This document shows positions 34,444-44,066 of a stretch of DNA of 64,000 bases, one piece after another. The translations under genes and the position numbers were made by a program. Source of the DNA: Leeuwenhoekiella aestuarii (GTDB lineage: Bacteria; Bacteroidota; Bacteroidia; Flavobacteriales; Flavobacteriaceae); the NCBI RefSeq assembly GCF_004104055.1, contig NZ_QOVJ01000002.1:248001-312000 (forward strand), written 5' to 3'. Numbering within the stretch: the first letter of the stretch is position 1; each line of letters opens with the position of its first letter. Below the pieces are notes generated by a model. It had not been told where the DNA came from, searched no databases, and worked only from the letters and a program-made list of their open reading frames with translations.

Positions 34444-34695
34444 ATGAAAAAAGAGATACATCCAGAAAATTATAGAGTAGTAGCATTTAAAGACATGTCT
34501 AACGACGAGGTTTTTTTGACAAAATCTACTGCTAATACAAGAGAAACAATAGAAGTTGAAGGTGAGACTTACCCATTGGTAAAATTGGAGATCTCTAGAG
34601 CATCGCATCCATTCTATACCGGTAAATCTAAATTGGTAGATACAGCTGGTCGTATTGACAAGTTCAAAAATAAATACAAGAAATTCGCTAAATAA
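34444..34695 (+). CDS. rpmE2: 50S ribosomal protein L31, type B
   Basis: Protein of 83 residues. [39 protein letters not shown] and [10 protein letters not shown] are characteristic of L31. The zinc-binding CxxC pairs of the type-A form are absent, which marks the zinc-independent type B. It is preceded by a near-ideal promoter and followed by a strong bidirectional terminator, so it is monocistronic. Confidence 0.97.
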   Translation: MKKEIHPENYRVVAFKDMSNDEVFLTKSTANTRETIEVEGETYPLVKLEISRASHPFYTGKSKLVDTAGRIDKFKNKYKKFAK

Positions 34696-34716
34696 GCGTT
34701 ATTTCAATTATATATT

Positions 34717-34754
34717 AAAAAAAGCCTTTGCATTTTGCAGAGGCTTTTTTTTTT
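34717..34754. terminator. Bidirectional terminator between rpmE2 and the murQ unit
   Basis: An A-run with GCCTTTGCA pairs with TGCAGAGGC and a run of ten T (one mismatch). It separates the convergent rpmE2 and DUF6095 genes. Confidence 0.9.
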
Positions 34755-34768
34755 CTAATATTTTTGTA

Positions 34769-34990
34769 CTAGTCGTTAAATAATGCACTCATAATTTTTT
34801 TTAAACCTTTAAATGCAAAAAATATTGCCAAAGTACCAAAGGCAATGCCTAAAACCAAAACCGGAATATACAGTGGATGCTCTTTATTCTTAAAGGCTTG
34901 GTAGATTATTCCTGGGCCTGTAAACATAAATAATAAGGACATTGCCATCGTGCGTACACCTTTTGCTAAAGCTTCTTTGTTAGTTGCCAT
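34769..34990 (-). CDS. DUF6095-like small membrane protein
   Basis: Protein of 73 residues with two transmembrane helices (AMSLLFMFTGPGIIYQAF and LYIPVLVLGIAFGTLAIFFAF) and a basic loop between them. It overlaps the 3' end of murQ by 11 bp, so it is translated from the same mRNA. The family assignment to DUF6095 is from memory of Flavobacteriia annotations; function is unknown. The short length and conserved coupling to murQ support it as a real gene. Confidence 0.7.
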   Translation of the reverse strand: MATNKEALAKGVRTMAMSLLFMFTGPGIIYQAFKNKEHPLYIPVLVLGIAFGTLAIFFAFKGLKKIMSALFND

Positions 34991-35798
34991 TTAAGTAAAA
35001 TGTTATTGCAGCTCTTACAGAGCCATATTCTTTTAATAGCCGTTCAGCCTCAGAGTGATCAATCGGTATTTCTGCCTGGATCATTCTAATTCCGCGGTCT
35101 ACAAGCTTATCATTACTGAGTTGCATGTCTACCATTTTGTTTCCTTTTACCTTACCCAACTGAATCATCGTGGTTGTTGAGATCATATTGAGAACCAATT
35201 TTTGAGCGGTTCCTGCTTTCATACGGCTGCTTCCTGTTACAAATTCGGGGCCTACAATTACTTCTATAGGATATTTTGCCGCTAATGAAATAGGGCATGA
35301 AGCATTACATGTGATGCTTCCGGTAGGTATATTATTTTCTGTACAGGTGTTCAGTGCATACAAAACATAAGGGGTAGTACCTGATGCAGCGATACCAATT
35401 ACAAAATCATTTATATTGATATTAAATGCTTGTAGGTCTCTCCACCCTTGTGTGGTACTATCTTCAGCATTTTCTACAGCTTTTCTTATAGCAGTTTCAC
35501 CACCGGCAATAAGTCCAATTACCAGCTCATGAGGAACACCAAAAGTAGGAGGGCATTCAGAGGCATCAACCACTCCGAGTCTGCCACTGGTACCTGCTCC
35601 TATATAAAATAGGCGACCTCCTTTTTTGAGTTGAATAACCACTTGCTCAACTAATTTTTCAATCTGAGGTAAAGCTTTCTCTACCGCTAGCGGTACGGTT
35701 TTATCTTCAGTATTTATATTGATGAGGAGTTGAGAAATACTCATATTCTCTAACTCGTTGTATTTTGAATCTTGTTCTGTAGTTTTTGTGAAACTCAT
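34980..35798 (-). CDS. murQ: N-acetylmuramic acid 6-phosphate etherase
   Basis: Protein of 272 residues that cleaves the lactyl ether of MurNAc-6-phosphate, giving GlcNAc-6-phosphate and D-lactate in cell-wall recycling. The SIS domain shows GGRLFYIGAGTSGRLGVVDASECPPTF, and the family signature PEFVTGSSRMKAGTAQKLVLNMIST follows. It starts at ATG 35798 with TEQDSKYNELENMSISQLL. The small DUF6095 gene overlaps its end. It is slightly shorter than E. coli MurQ, which has a fuller C-terminal helical domain. Confidence 0.95.
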   Translation of the reverse strand: MSFTKTTEQDSKYNELENMSISQLLININTEDKTVPLAVEKALPQIEKLVEQVVIQLKKGGRLFYIGAGTSGRLGVVDASECPPTFGVPHELVIGLIAGGETAIRKAVENAEDSTTQGWRDLQAFNININDFVIGIAASGTTPYVLYALNTCTENNIPTGSITCNASCPISLAAKYPIEVIVGPEFVTGSSRMKAGTAQKLVLNMISTTTMIQLGKVKGNKMVDMQLSNDKLVDRGIRMIQAEIPIDHSEAERLLKEYGSVRAAITFYLNGN

Positions 35799-35902
35799 AG
35801 TAGATTAACTTATTTATCGGTATGAATCTAAAAGTTCAATCAGGTAATTTGTTAGTGATTACCATATAAAATATTCCGATAGATTTCTATATGCAATTTA
35901 AG

Positions 35903-36712
35903 CTATTCAATAATTATAGACTCTGCATAGGTCTGGACGATTATAAAATATCCCAGAGGATAATTACTCTCGTCGGTTTCGTTTATAACATTTCCTCGTA
36001 TCTCTGAAGGTGGCGCTGTAAAGGGATTACCCGTGGCTTGTCCAGATTGATTGATTATGATGCTCATATAATCAAAAAAAGGTTTGTTAATCCCCATTAG
36101 CTTAATATTAAGCGTGTCTTGCGGGTTTAAATCTTCATAGAAATAAGAGAAAGCAAAGTTTTGATTCTTATAAAAAGTATCTTCACTGGTTAAGTAATTG
36201 CCTAAATCCAGATCAAAAAGGTAAAAGTTATCCTTATTTTGAGCGTCAGTATAACTTATGACCACTTCGGTTTCATCCCCTGCAAATAGGCTACCATCAC
36301 CTTGAGTAATAGAATTTATAGGTACTGCAGAAATAAACTTAGCGTCAGATCTGTAAACTTCGTCATTATAAAAAATGGTCAATCTTAAAGAATCTTGTTC
36401 TATAATATCACGCGGAATGGTTGTTGAATAAAATCCGTTTCCTTGTGAGTTCAGTCTAAAGGTATTCTCTTTATTATTTAAGTTGACAATCGCATCATCT
36501 ACAGTAGGTACTGAGTCTGCAAAATAAGCAGTGGTAAGCGTTAATCGTAAGCGAGCCTCTGTTAAAAAGGTCTCTGTATCAGGGATCCTCATTAATGCAT
36601 CTACAACCAGTCGTTCTTGAGTTTCGGGTAAATCAACGTCAATAGTTTCTTGGCAGGAGTTTAAAGTTATTGCTATAAAAAGTACTGCAAAAGTTGAAAA
36701 AAACTGTTTCAT
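35903..36712 (-). CDS. DUF4249 domain-containing lipoprotein
   Basis: Protein of 269 residues with a lipoprotein signal (FFSTFAVLFIAITLNSCQE). DUF4249 motifs are DVDLPETQERLVVDALM near the N-terminus and TEVVISYTDAQNKDNFYLFD in the middle. It begins at the base where the TonB-dependent receptor gene stops (TAATG overlap), so the two are translationally coupled. DUF4249 proteins regularly pair with this receptor type in Bacteroidota and probably form its surface-exposed lipoprotein partner. Substrate unknown. Confidence 0.85.
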   Translation of the reverse strand: MKQFFSTFAVLFIAITLNSCQETIDVDLPETQERLVVDALMRIPDTETFLTEARLRLTLTTAYFADSVPTVDDAIVNLNNKENTFRLNSQGNGFYSTTIPRDIIEQDSLRLTIFYNDEVYRSDAKFISAVPINSITQGDGSLFAGDETEVVISYTDAQNKDNFYLFDLDLGNYLTSEDTFYKNQNFAFSYFYEDLNPQDTLNIKLMGINKPFFDYMSIIINQSGQATGNPFTAPPSEIRGNVINETDESNYPLGYFIIVQTYAESIIIE

Positions 36713-39087
36713 TAGAACTTAAAATTATAGGTTACTGAAGGAAGAATACCAAAGATTGAAGTCTTTACTGCTTCATTCTGTCTGGTGTCTTCATTGGTTC
36801 TAAAATTGATCGAAGCGGCATTCATTCGGTTATAGACGTTATAAATGCTAAACACCCATTCTCCTTTTAACTTTCGGTTTTTATTATTTGAAGGAGTTAA
36901 AGTTGCTGAGATATCCAGGCGATTGTAGGAGGGAAGTCGTTCTTGATTTCGCATCCCGTAGTTGGAAATAGATAAACCCTGAAACTGAGATTGGCTAACC
37001 GGATAGTTAGTAGGTTGTCCCGTCTGAAAAATAAAATTTGCGTTAAAGTTCCATTTTTTACTGAACTCATAATTCACATATGCACTGATGTCGTGTGTTT
37101 TATCGTAAGCTGAAGAATACCAGTTTCCGTTATTGATACCGATTTCTTCTGAGGTTCGGCCCGGGGTTTGTTGTTCGCTTCTCGATAAGGTATAAGCTAA
37201 CCAGCCCGTTAGAACTCCGTCATTTTTACGAGCTAAGAACTCAAGACCATAAGCCCTTCCCTTACCGTTTAATACTTCACCTTCAATAGCATTATTTGCG
37301 ATAAGCTGAGCGCCATTACGATAATCTAGTCTGTTTTTAATGTCTTTATAGAAAAATTCGGTTTCAACAGAATATGCACCGTCATTAATTTCTCTAAAAT
37401 ATCCGGCAGCATATTGGTCTAGCAACTGTGGTTTTAAGTAAGGTCCGCTAGGAGCATAAACGTCAAGCGGTGTAGGTGAGTTGGTATTTGAAATTAAATG
37501 TAAATATTGCGCCATTCTGTTGTAGCTGGCTTTTACAGAGCTTTTTTTGTTCAATACATACGACAGAGACGCACGCGGTTCAAAATTGGTAAAATTAGCT
37601 ATTGTGCCGGTGTTCAATAAGGTGTCTGTTACTGGTGCAGGCTGGTAAATCTTTAAATCTGAATTAAAAATCAACGGATTATCATTTTCATATTGATTTA
37701 GAGCATCTTGTCCTAAACGGGTAAAATGACTGAGTCTAAAGCCATATCTTAACGTCAAATTATGACTAATATCTTGTTCTGCTTCGGCATAGACCGAAAA
37801 CTCATTTGCAAATTTATGCGTGAGCTGAGATGCAATAATACCTGAATCTGGCCGGTTGGGTTTTATGGTTGCGGGATTGAAGCGGTAATAGATTTCATTA
37901 ACTCCGTAACTCAACTTCAGGTTTGAATTGAGGTAATGTTGAAAGTCATATTTTAAATTAAAATTACGAATCCCGGAATCGTATTGAAAACCAACAAAGT
38001 CTAGTAACAAACCATAATAATAATCAGAATAAATAAGTGATAAATTAGAAAACAATTTATCGGTAAACAGGTGGTTCCATCTCAAATTTATTGTAGCATT
38101 TCCATAGGTGTTTACAAAGCTTTCGCTAACGCTGAATAGATCCCGACCAAAATATCCTGACAAATAAAAACTGTTATTATCGTTTAATTTATAGTTGAGC
38201 TTCGTATTGAGATCGTAGAAATAAGCTTTATTATCCAAGTCAAAAAGTGGAAGAAATAAATGTGCATATGATGCTCTTCCGCCAATTAAAAAAGCTGATT
38301 TATCTTTAACTATGGGACCTTCTAAGAGTAATCTGCTTGAAACAGCGCCGATCCCACCATTGGCGTGAAACTCCTTACTGTTTCCTTCTTTCTGGTAAAT
38401 ATCTAAAACTGAAGAAACCCTGCCGCCATAACGTGCAGGAATGCCTCCTTTATAAAGTTTTAAGTCTTTAATAGCATCCGGATTAAATACCGAAAAGAAA
38501 CCGAACAGGTGTGAAGAGTTGAAAATGATCGCTTCATCAAGGAGTATAAGGTTTTGATCTACAGCCCCACCCCGTACATTAAAACCTGAAGCTCCTTCGC
38601 CGGCACTTGTAACTCCTGGAAGCAACAAAATAGATTTAATCACATCTGCTTCTCCAAGAACCACAGGAATCTGTTTTATAGTAGAAGCTGTAAGTGCGTT
38701 AACACTCATTTGCGGTTTACGAATACTGAGCTTCTCAATATTCTCTTCAATGATTACTTCATCTAGTGTTTCTGTTGACTCCTGTATGACTAGATTTAAT
38801 TTCTTGTTCTGGTCCAGATTTATACTTCTTGTCACTGGCTCAAAACCTATAAAACTTATTTGAAGCGTGTAATTTCCTTTAGGTAAAGTAATGGAGTAGA
38901 AGCCATACTCGTTAGTGACCGTTCCCTTATTGAGATCTGGTATGAGTACATTTACACCTATTAGTGTTTCATTAGAAGCAGTGGCACTTACAACGCCGCT
39001 TATTGTGAAATTTTCCTGAGACCAGGCAGTTGAAATTGTAAATAGTAATAAAAGCGCGTAAAAGTTCTTAATCACGTTTTTCATCAA
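36712..39087 (-). CDS. TonB-dependent receptor with carboxypeptidase-like regulatory domain
   Basis: Protein of 791 residues. Signal peptide at about 1-23 (FYALLLLFTISTAWSQ). The regulatory-like domain follows (TISGVVSATASNETLIGVNV; GTVTNEYGFYSITLPKGNY), then TLDEVIIEENIEKLS as a TonB-box-like segment and the plug (LPGVTSAGEGASGFNVRGGA, RYGGRVSSVLDIY). The 22-strand-type barrel ends in GILPSVTYNFKF. It is shorter than SusC proteins and has a DUF4249 lipoprotein partner directly downstream. The imported ligand (siderophore, peptide or other) cannot be inferred. Confidence 0.92.
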   Translation of the reverse strand: MMKNVIKNFYALLLLFTISTAWSQENFTISGVVSATASNETLIGVNVLIPDLNKGTVTNEYGFYSITLPKGNYTLQISFIGFEPVTRSINLDQNKKLNLVIQESTETLDEVIIEENIEKLSIRKPQMSVNALTASTIKQIPVVLGEADVIKSILLLPGVTSAGEGASGFNVRGGAVDQNLILLDEAIIFNSSHLFGFFSVFNPDAIKDLKLYKGGIPARYGGRVSSVLDIYQKEGNSKEFHANGGIGAVSSRLLLEGPIVKDKSAFLIGGRASYAHLFLPLFDLDNKAYFYDLNTKLNYKLNDNNSFYLSGYFGRDLFSVSESFVNTYGNATINLRWNHLFTDKLFSNLSLIYSDYYYGLLLDFVGFQYDSGIRNFNLKYDFQHYLNSNLKLSYGVNEIYYRFNPATIKPNRPDSGIIASQLTHKFANEFSVYAEAEQDISHNLTLRYGFRLSHFTRLGQDALNQYENDNPLIFNSDLKIYQPAPVTDTLLNTGTIANFTNFEPRASLSYVLNKKSSVKASYNRMAQYLHLISNTNSPTPLDVYAPSGPYLKPQLLDQYAAGYFREINDGAYSVETEFFYKDIKNRLDYRNGAQLIANNAIEGEVLNGKGRAYGLEFLARKNDGVLTGWLAYTLSRSEQQTPGRTSEEIGINNGNWYSSAYDKTHDISAYVNYEFSKKWNFNANFIFQTGQPTNYPVSQSQFQGLSISNYGMRNQERLPSYNRLDISATLTPSNNKNRKLKGEWVFSIYNVYNRMNAASINFRTNEDTRQNEAVKTSIFGILPSVTYNFKF

Positions 39088-39139
39088 AAATAAGAGACTT
39101 AATGAATTAAAAGGGCTTTTTAAGAAAACATATAGAAAT

Positions 39140-39171
39140 AAAAAAGGGTTTCTATATAGAAACCCTTTTTT
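39140..39171 (-). terminator. Terminator of icd
   Basis: A 32-bp perfect palindrome (six A, GGGTTTCTATATAGAAACCC, six T), 20 bp after the icd stop and before the TonB receptor start. Confidence 0.93.
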
Positions 39172-39191
39172 GTGAAATAAGCATTATAGCT

Positions 39192-41474
<2,283 letters not shown>

Positions 41475-41519
41475 CTAAGCATATTTAAAAATTTTATTTT
41501 AAGAATAATTAGTGGTTTG

Positions 41520-41527
41520 CAAATATA
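41520..41527 (-). promoter_or_regulatory. Probable -7 element of the icd promoter
   Basis: TATATTTG on the minus strand matches TAnnTTTG exactly and lies 102 bp before the icd ATG. It is downstream of the 41642-41679 terminator, so icd should be transcribed independently of the RNA before it. Confidence 0.4.
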
Positions 41528-41641
41528 GAATTTTATGGCAGATTTTAACAGCTAAATTCTTCTTAAAGCCCTAAGAATGCGGCAAACCGAAAGCGATTGG
41601 AAGAATTAGGTCTTTAATAAGGTTTATTTGCTGAAATAAAA

Positions 41642-41679
41642 AAGCTCTGTTAAGATATTTAAATATCTTAACAGAGCTT
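41642..41679 (-). terminator. Strong intrinsic terminator without an assigned gene
   Basis: A 38-bp perfect palindrome with outer arms AAGCTCTGTTAAGATATTT and its complement, followed on the minus strand by a T-run. There is no such run on the plus strand, so it stops minus-strand transcripts. No protein gene ends nearby: rplS has its own terminator 310 bp upstream. Confidence 0.88.
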
Positions 41680-41800
41680 CTGATGTTTTGATTTTTTACC
41701 GGTGAACCCTTGAAGTTCCTAAGACAAGAATATTAGTACTTGTACCGTAGATCAATACATGGGGATTAGTTTAAGCTAATCCCGGTCCAATACCTTTATT
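41642..41800 (-). ncRNA. Candidate structured small RNA with intrinsic terminator
   Basis: On the minus strand an ACCGG/CCGGT helix (41782-41786 with 41698-41702) can close a domain. The domain contains an 8-bp hairpin GGGATTAG/CTAATCCC (41762-41783, competing with the closing helix) and ACAAG/CTTGT (41724-41743). GAAC/GTTC (41703-41717) is a third small stem. After about 18 bases the transcript reaches a 38-bp perfect palindrome followed by TTTTTT. Both neighbours, rplS and icd, have separate signals. I do not recognise it as tRNA, tmRNA, SRP or RNase P RNA. The 5' end is unknown and no clear promoter was found, so this is a candidate only. Confidence 0.35.
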
Positions 41801-41955
41801 TAAAATTACTGCTAAACAGTGATAACGATATTGGCAAAAAGAATGCATTTATAAAGTAGCACTCTTGAAACGTTTAGTGATACTAAGTTAATTAAAAAAT
41901 TTAAAACGTTGTAGTTAAATTAAATATTTTATTAACTCCTTGTGAACCAGCGCTG

Positions 41956-41969
41956 TTAACAATTGTTAA
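41956..41969. repeat. TTAACAATTGTTAA palindrome
   Basis: A perfect 14-bp palindrome 19 bp downstream of the rplS terminator. Its halves TTAACAATT/AATTGTTAA are the same as those of the spaced inverted repeat before susC (14157-14183). It could be a regulator site for the candidate RNA; in such A+T-rich DNA chance is possible. Confidence 0.3.
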
Positions 41970-41987
41970 TTACTTATGGATTCAACT

Positions 41988-42015
41988 AAAAAAGCCCCTC
42001 AATGAGGAGCTTTTA
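41988..42015 (-). terminator. Terminator of rplS
   Basis: AAAAGCCCCTC and GAGGAGCTTTT pair with one mismatch around AAT. On the minus strand a run of T follows. It lies 21 bp after the rplS stop. Confidence 0.88.
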
Positions 42016-42036
42016 AAATATATTCTTAAAGAAAGA

Positions 42037-42387
42037 TTATTTTCTAATTTCTTTGATTCTTGCTTTCTTACCAGTAAGACCTCTGAAATAGTAAATACGA
42101 GATCTACGAACTTTACCTCTTTTGTTAATTTCAACTTTTTGAAGAGCTGGCATATTGATTGGGAAAATACGCTCAACACCTACTGTACCAGACATTTTTC
42201 TGATTGTAAATGTTTTAGTAACTCCTGTACCACGTACTTGGATAACAACTCCTCTAAAGAACTGTGTACGTACTTTTTCACCTTCACGAATTTCATAATA
42301 CACAGTGATAGTATCACCTGCGCTAAATTCTGGGAATTCTTTTTTCTCTACAAATTCGTTTTGTACAAAACTGATTAAATCTTCCAT
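42037..42387 (-). CDS. rplS: 50S ribosomal protein L19
   Basis: Protein of 116 residues with the L19 hallmarks FSAGDTITVYYEIREGEK, RTQFFRGVVIQVRGTG, FTIRKMSGTVGVERIFPINM and RRSRIYYFRGLTGKKARIKE. It follows trmD in the same direction with a 135-bp spacer that holds its own strong promoter and a roughly 65-base leader, so it can be expressed separately from trmD. Confidence 0.97.
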   Translation of the reverse strand: MEDLISFVQNEFVEKKEFPEFSAGDTITVYYEIREGEKVRTQFFRGVVIQVRGTGVTKTFTIRKMSGTVGVERIFPINMPALQKVEINKRGKVRRSRIYYFRGLTGKKARIKEIRK

Positions 42388-42452
42388 TTTTAAGATTTTT
42401 TAAAATTGTATAAAAGCAACATACACGTACTTCGCCAGAGGTTGGTTCTATG
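42388..42452 (-). promoter_or_regulatory. rplS mRNA leader, candidate L19 autoregulatory element
   Basis: About 65 bases lie between the expected transcription start and the rplS ATG, unusually long against the other short leaders here. It is less A+T-rich than its surroundings and can form a TGTAT/ATACA stem near the start codon. A ribosomal leader named L19-Flavobacteria has been described for this position in this class; I infer that this is a member but could not match its covariance model. Confidence 0.4.
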
Positions 42453-42458
42453 AGGCTG

Positions 42459-42488
42459 CAAATTTACTATAAAAAATAAGTTAAGCAA
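42459..42488 (-). promoter_or_regulatory. rplS promoter, TTG-N19-TAAATTTG
   Basis: On the minus strand TTG (42486-42488) and TAAATTTG (42459-42466) are separated by exactly 19 bp, the same arrangement as before rpmE2. It matches the Bacteroidota housekeeping consensus fully. Confidence 0.75.
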
Positions 42489-42522
42489 TTGAAAACTATA
42501 ATTTTTTCAATCTTTATAAAAA

Positions 42523-43200
42523 TTAGTCTTTTAAAAGATCTGGTCTACGCTTAAGTGTGTGTTTATAAGCTTGTTCCTCGCGCCAAGTTTCAATCTTAGG
42601 TGTGTTTCCAGATGTGAGTATTTCAGGAACTTTCCAACCTTTGTACTCAGCAGGTCTCGTATAAACGGGAGGAGCTAACATATCATCTTGAAAAGAATCT
42701 GTTAATGCGGAGGTTTCATTACCTAAAACTCCGGGAATTAATCTAATCACAGTATCACAAAGTATAAGAGCACCCAGTTCACCACCGCTAAGTACATAAT
42801 CTCCTATTGAAATCTCTCGTGTGATAAATTGATCACGTACCCGCTGATCAACACCTTTGTAATGACCGCATAAGAGAATGATGTTTTTTTGTAATGAAAT
42901 TTGATTAGCGATACCTTGATTCAATGTTTCACCATCTGGAGTCAAGTAAATAATCTCATCATAATCCCGTTCTGCTTTTAATTCACTAATGCATTTGTCA
43001 ATAGGTTCAATCATCATAACCATACCCGCGCCCCCACCAAATTGATAATCATCAACTTGTTTATAGGCATTTGTGGTGTAATCTCTAAGATTATGAAAAT
43101 GAACTTCTACAAGACCTTTTGCAATTGAGCGCTGCATAATAGAAGCTTCAAAAGGGCTTTTTAGAAGATCGGGTACTACGGTAATGATGTCTATGCGCAT
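42523..43200 (-). CDS. trmD: tRNA (guanine-N1-)-methyltransferase
   Basis: Protein of 225 residues that methylates G37 of tRNAs, preventing +1 frameshifts. The trefoil-knot SPOUT motifs are [35 protein letters not shown] and [19 protein letters not shown]. The C-terminal helical part carries [20 protein letters not shown]. It is upstream of rplS in the usual trmD-rplS order, and downstream of a coiled-coil membrane protein gene by 77 bp. Confidence 0.97.
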   Translation of the reverse strand: MRIDIITVVPDLLKSPFEASIMQRSIAKGLVEVHFHNLRDYTTNAYKQVDDYQFGGGAGMVMMIEPIDKCISELKAERDYDEIIYLTPDGETLNQGIANQISLQKNIILLCGHYKGVDQRVRDQFITREISIGDYVLSGGELGALILCDTVIRLIPGVLGNETSALTDSFQDDMLAPPVYTRPAEYKGWKVPEILTSGNTPKIETWREEQAYKHTLKRRPDLLKD

Positions 43201-43277
43201 AAAGCACGCTATATAATTTGTTAAAACTAAAGAACTGAAGTCGCAATCTTTAACGTTAAAGCTTCGACCTTAAAAAT

Positions 43278-43886
43278 TTATTTATTGTTATTTTTTACAG
43301 CCTTGTTACGCTCATCCTGAAGTAACCTACCCATTTTTTGCTCTTTTTCAAGAGCTTTCTTGCGATATTCTTCATACTCTGTTTCCACATCTGCAAGCTT
43401 TTTGCGAGCTTCTTGTGTATGGGCATTACTTCCTTTAAATCTAAAAATAAAAAAAATCAATGCCAGTGCGAGAACAGCTACAATTCCCCACATCATGCCC
43501 ATATAACCACCTTTACTCATTGGTATTCCTAAGAAAAAAATAGAGTCTTTTTCTGCACGGGTGTTTTCAAGTGTATTTTCAGTTTCCTCTAAAGAATTGT
43601 TGAGTTCACTTACTTTTGCTTGCTGCGAATTGATTTGTTCTTGTAGAGTATTAATCTGTTCTTTTAATCCAGAAATACTATCTGCAGCATTACTCTTTAA
43701 TTTCAGAAGAGAATTCTGTTTAACAACTTTATAATCCTGATAGTTATTAGAGTTTTCTAATAAATTTTCAAATTGTTGAGAAATGGTATTTACCTTAGGC
43801 TCGGTTGTTTGATTTTGATCATCTTGCGCATTGGCACCTGCAATGACAAATAGTAATAATATGAAGCTGGTCTTTATAGTATTCAT
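43278..43886 (-). CDS. Secreted/membrane coiled-coil protein next to trmD
   Basis: Protein of 202 residues that I cannot name. A Sec signal (TSFILLLFVIAGANAQ) is followed by a long periplasmic coiled coil (SISGLKEQINTLQEQINSQQ; KVSELNNSLEETENTLENTR). One transmembrane helix lies at about 130-150 (MGMMWGIVAVLALALIFFIF), and a charged cytoplasmic coiled coil (ARKKLADVETEYEEYRKKAL) closes the protein. Homologues are often mislabelled as tRNA methyltransferase because of the neighbour; nothing here supports that. The topology suggests a structural or tethering role across the inner membrane. Confidence 0.75.
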   Translation of the reverse strand: MNTIKTSFILLLFVIAGANAQDDQNQTTEPKVNTISQQFENLLENSNNYQDYKVVKQNSLLKLKSNAADSISGLKEQINTLQEQINSQQAKVSELNNSLEETENTLENTRAEKDSIFFLGIPMSKGGYMGMMWGIVAVLALALIFFIFRFKGSNAHTQEARKKLADVETEYEEYRKKALEKEQKMGRLLQDERNKAVKNNNK

Positions 43887-44066
43887 TTAGGCTAGTCGTT
43901 TTTCTGTTTTTGGGAAAACGGAATGCATCCCATCTTAGTATATTAAAAGTGCAAAAATAATCAAATCATCTAGTTCTTACTCTTTATTCAGAATAAATAG
44001 ATTGATTTTACAGAAACGTTTAGTTTGCTGAATATAAAACTCTTAAGAATAAGCGCAGACTTTTTT

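Noticed and set aside
35843-35863. GGTAAT-N9-ATTACC hairpin between murQ and the DUF4249 gene as a terminator
   Set aside because: A 6-bp A+T-rich stem with no T-run on the minus strand; too weak to call.
41698-41803. tRNA, tmRNA or SRP RNA in the gap before icd
   Set aside because: No cloverleaf, no CCA-type acceptor, no tag reading frame and no SRP tetraloop helix could be found; kept only as an unclassified candidate RNA.
41804-41881. 25-codon minus-strand ORF (starts MHSFCQYRYH) in the rplS-icd gap
   Set aside because: Too short, no family resemblance, and it runs into the structured region; coding is not supported.
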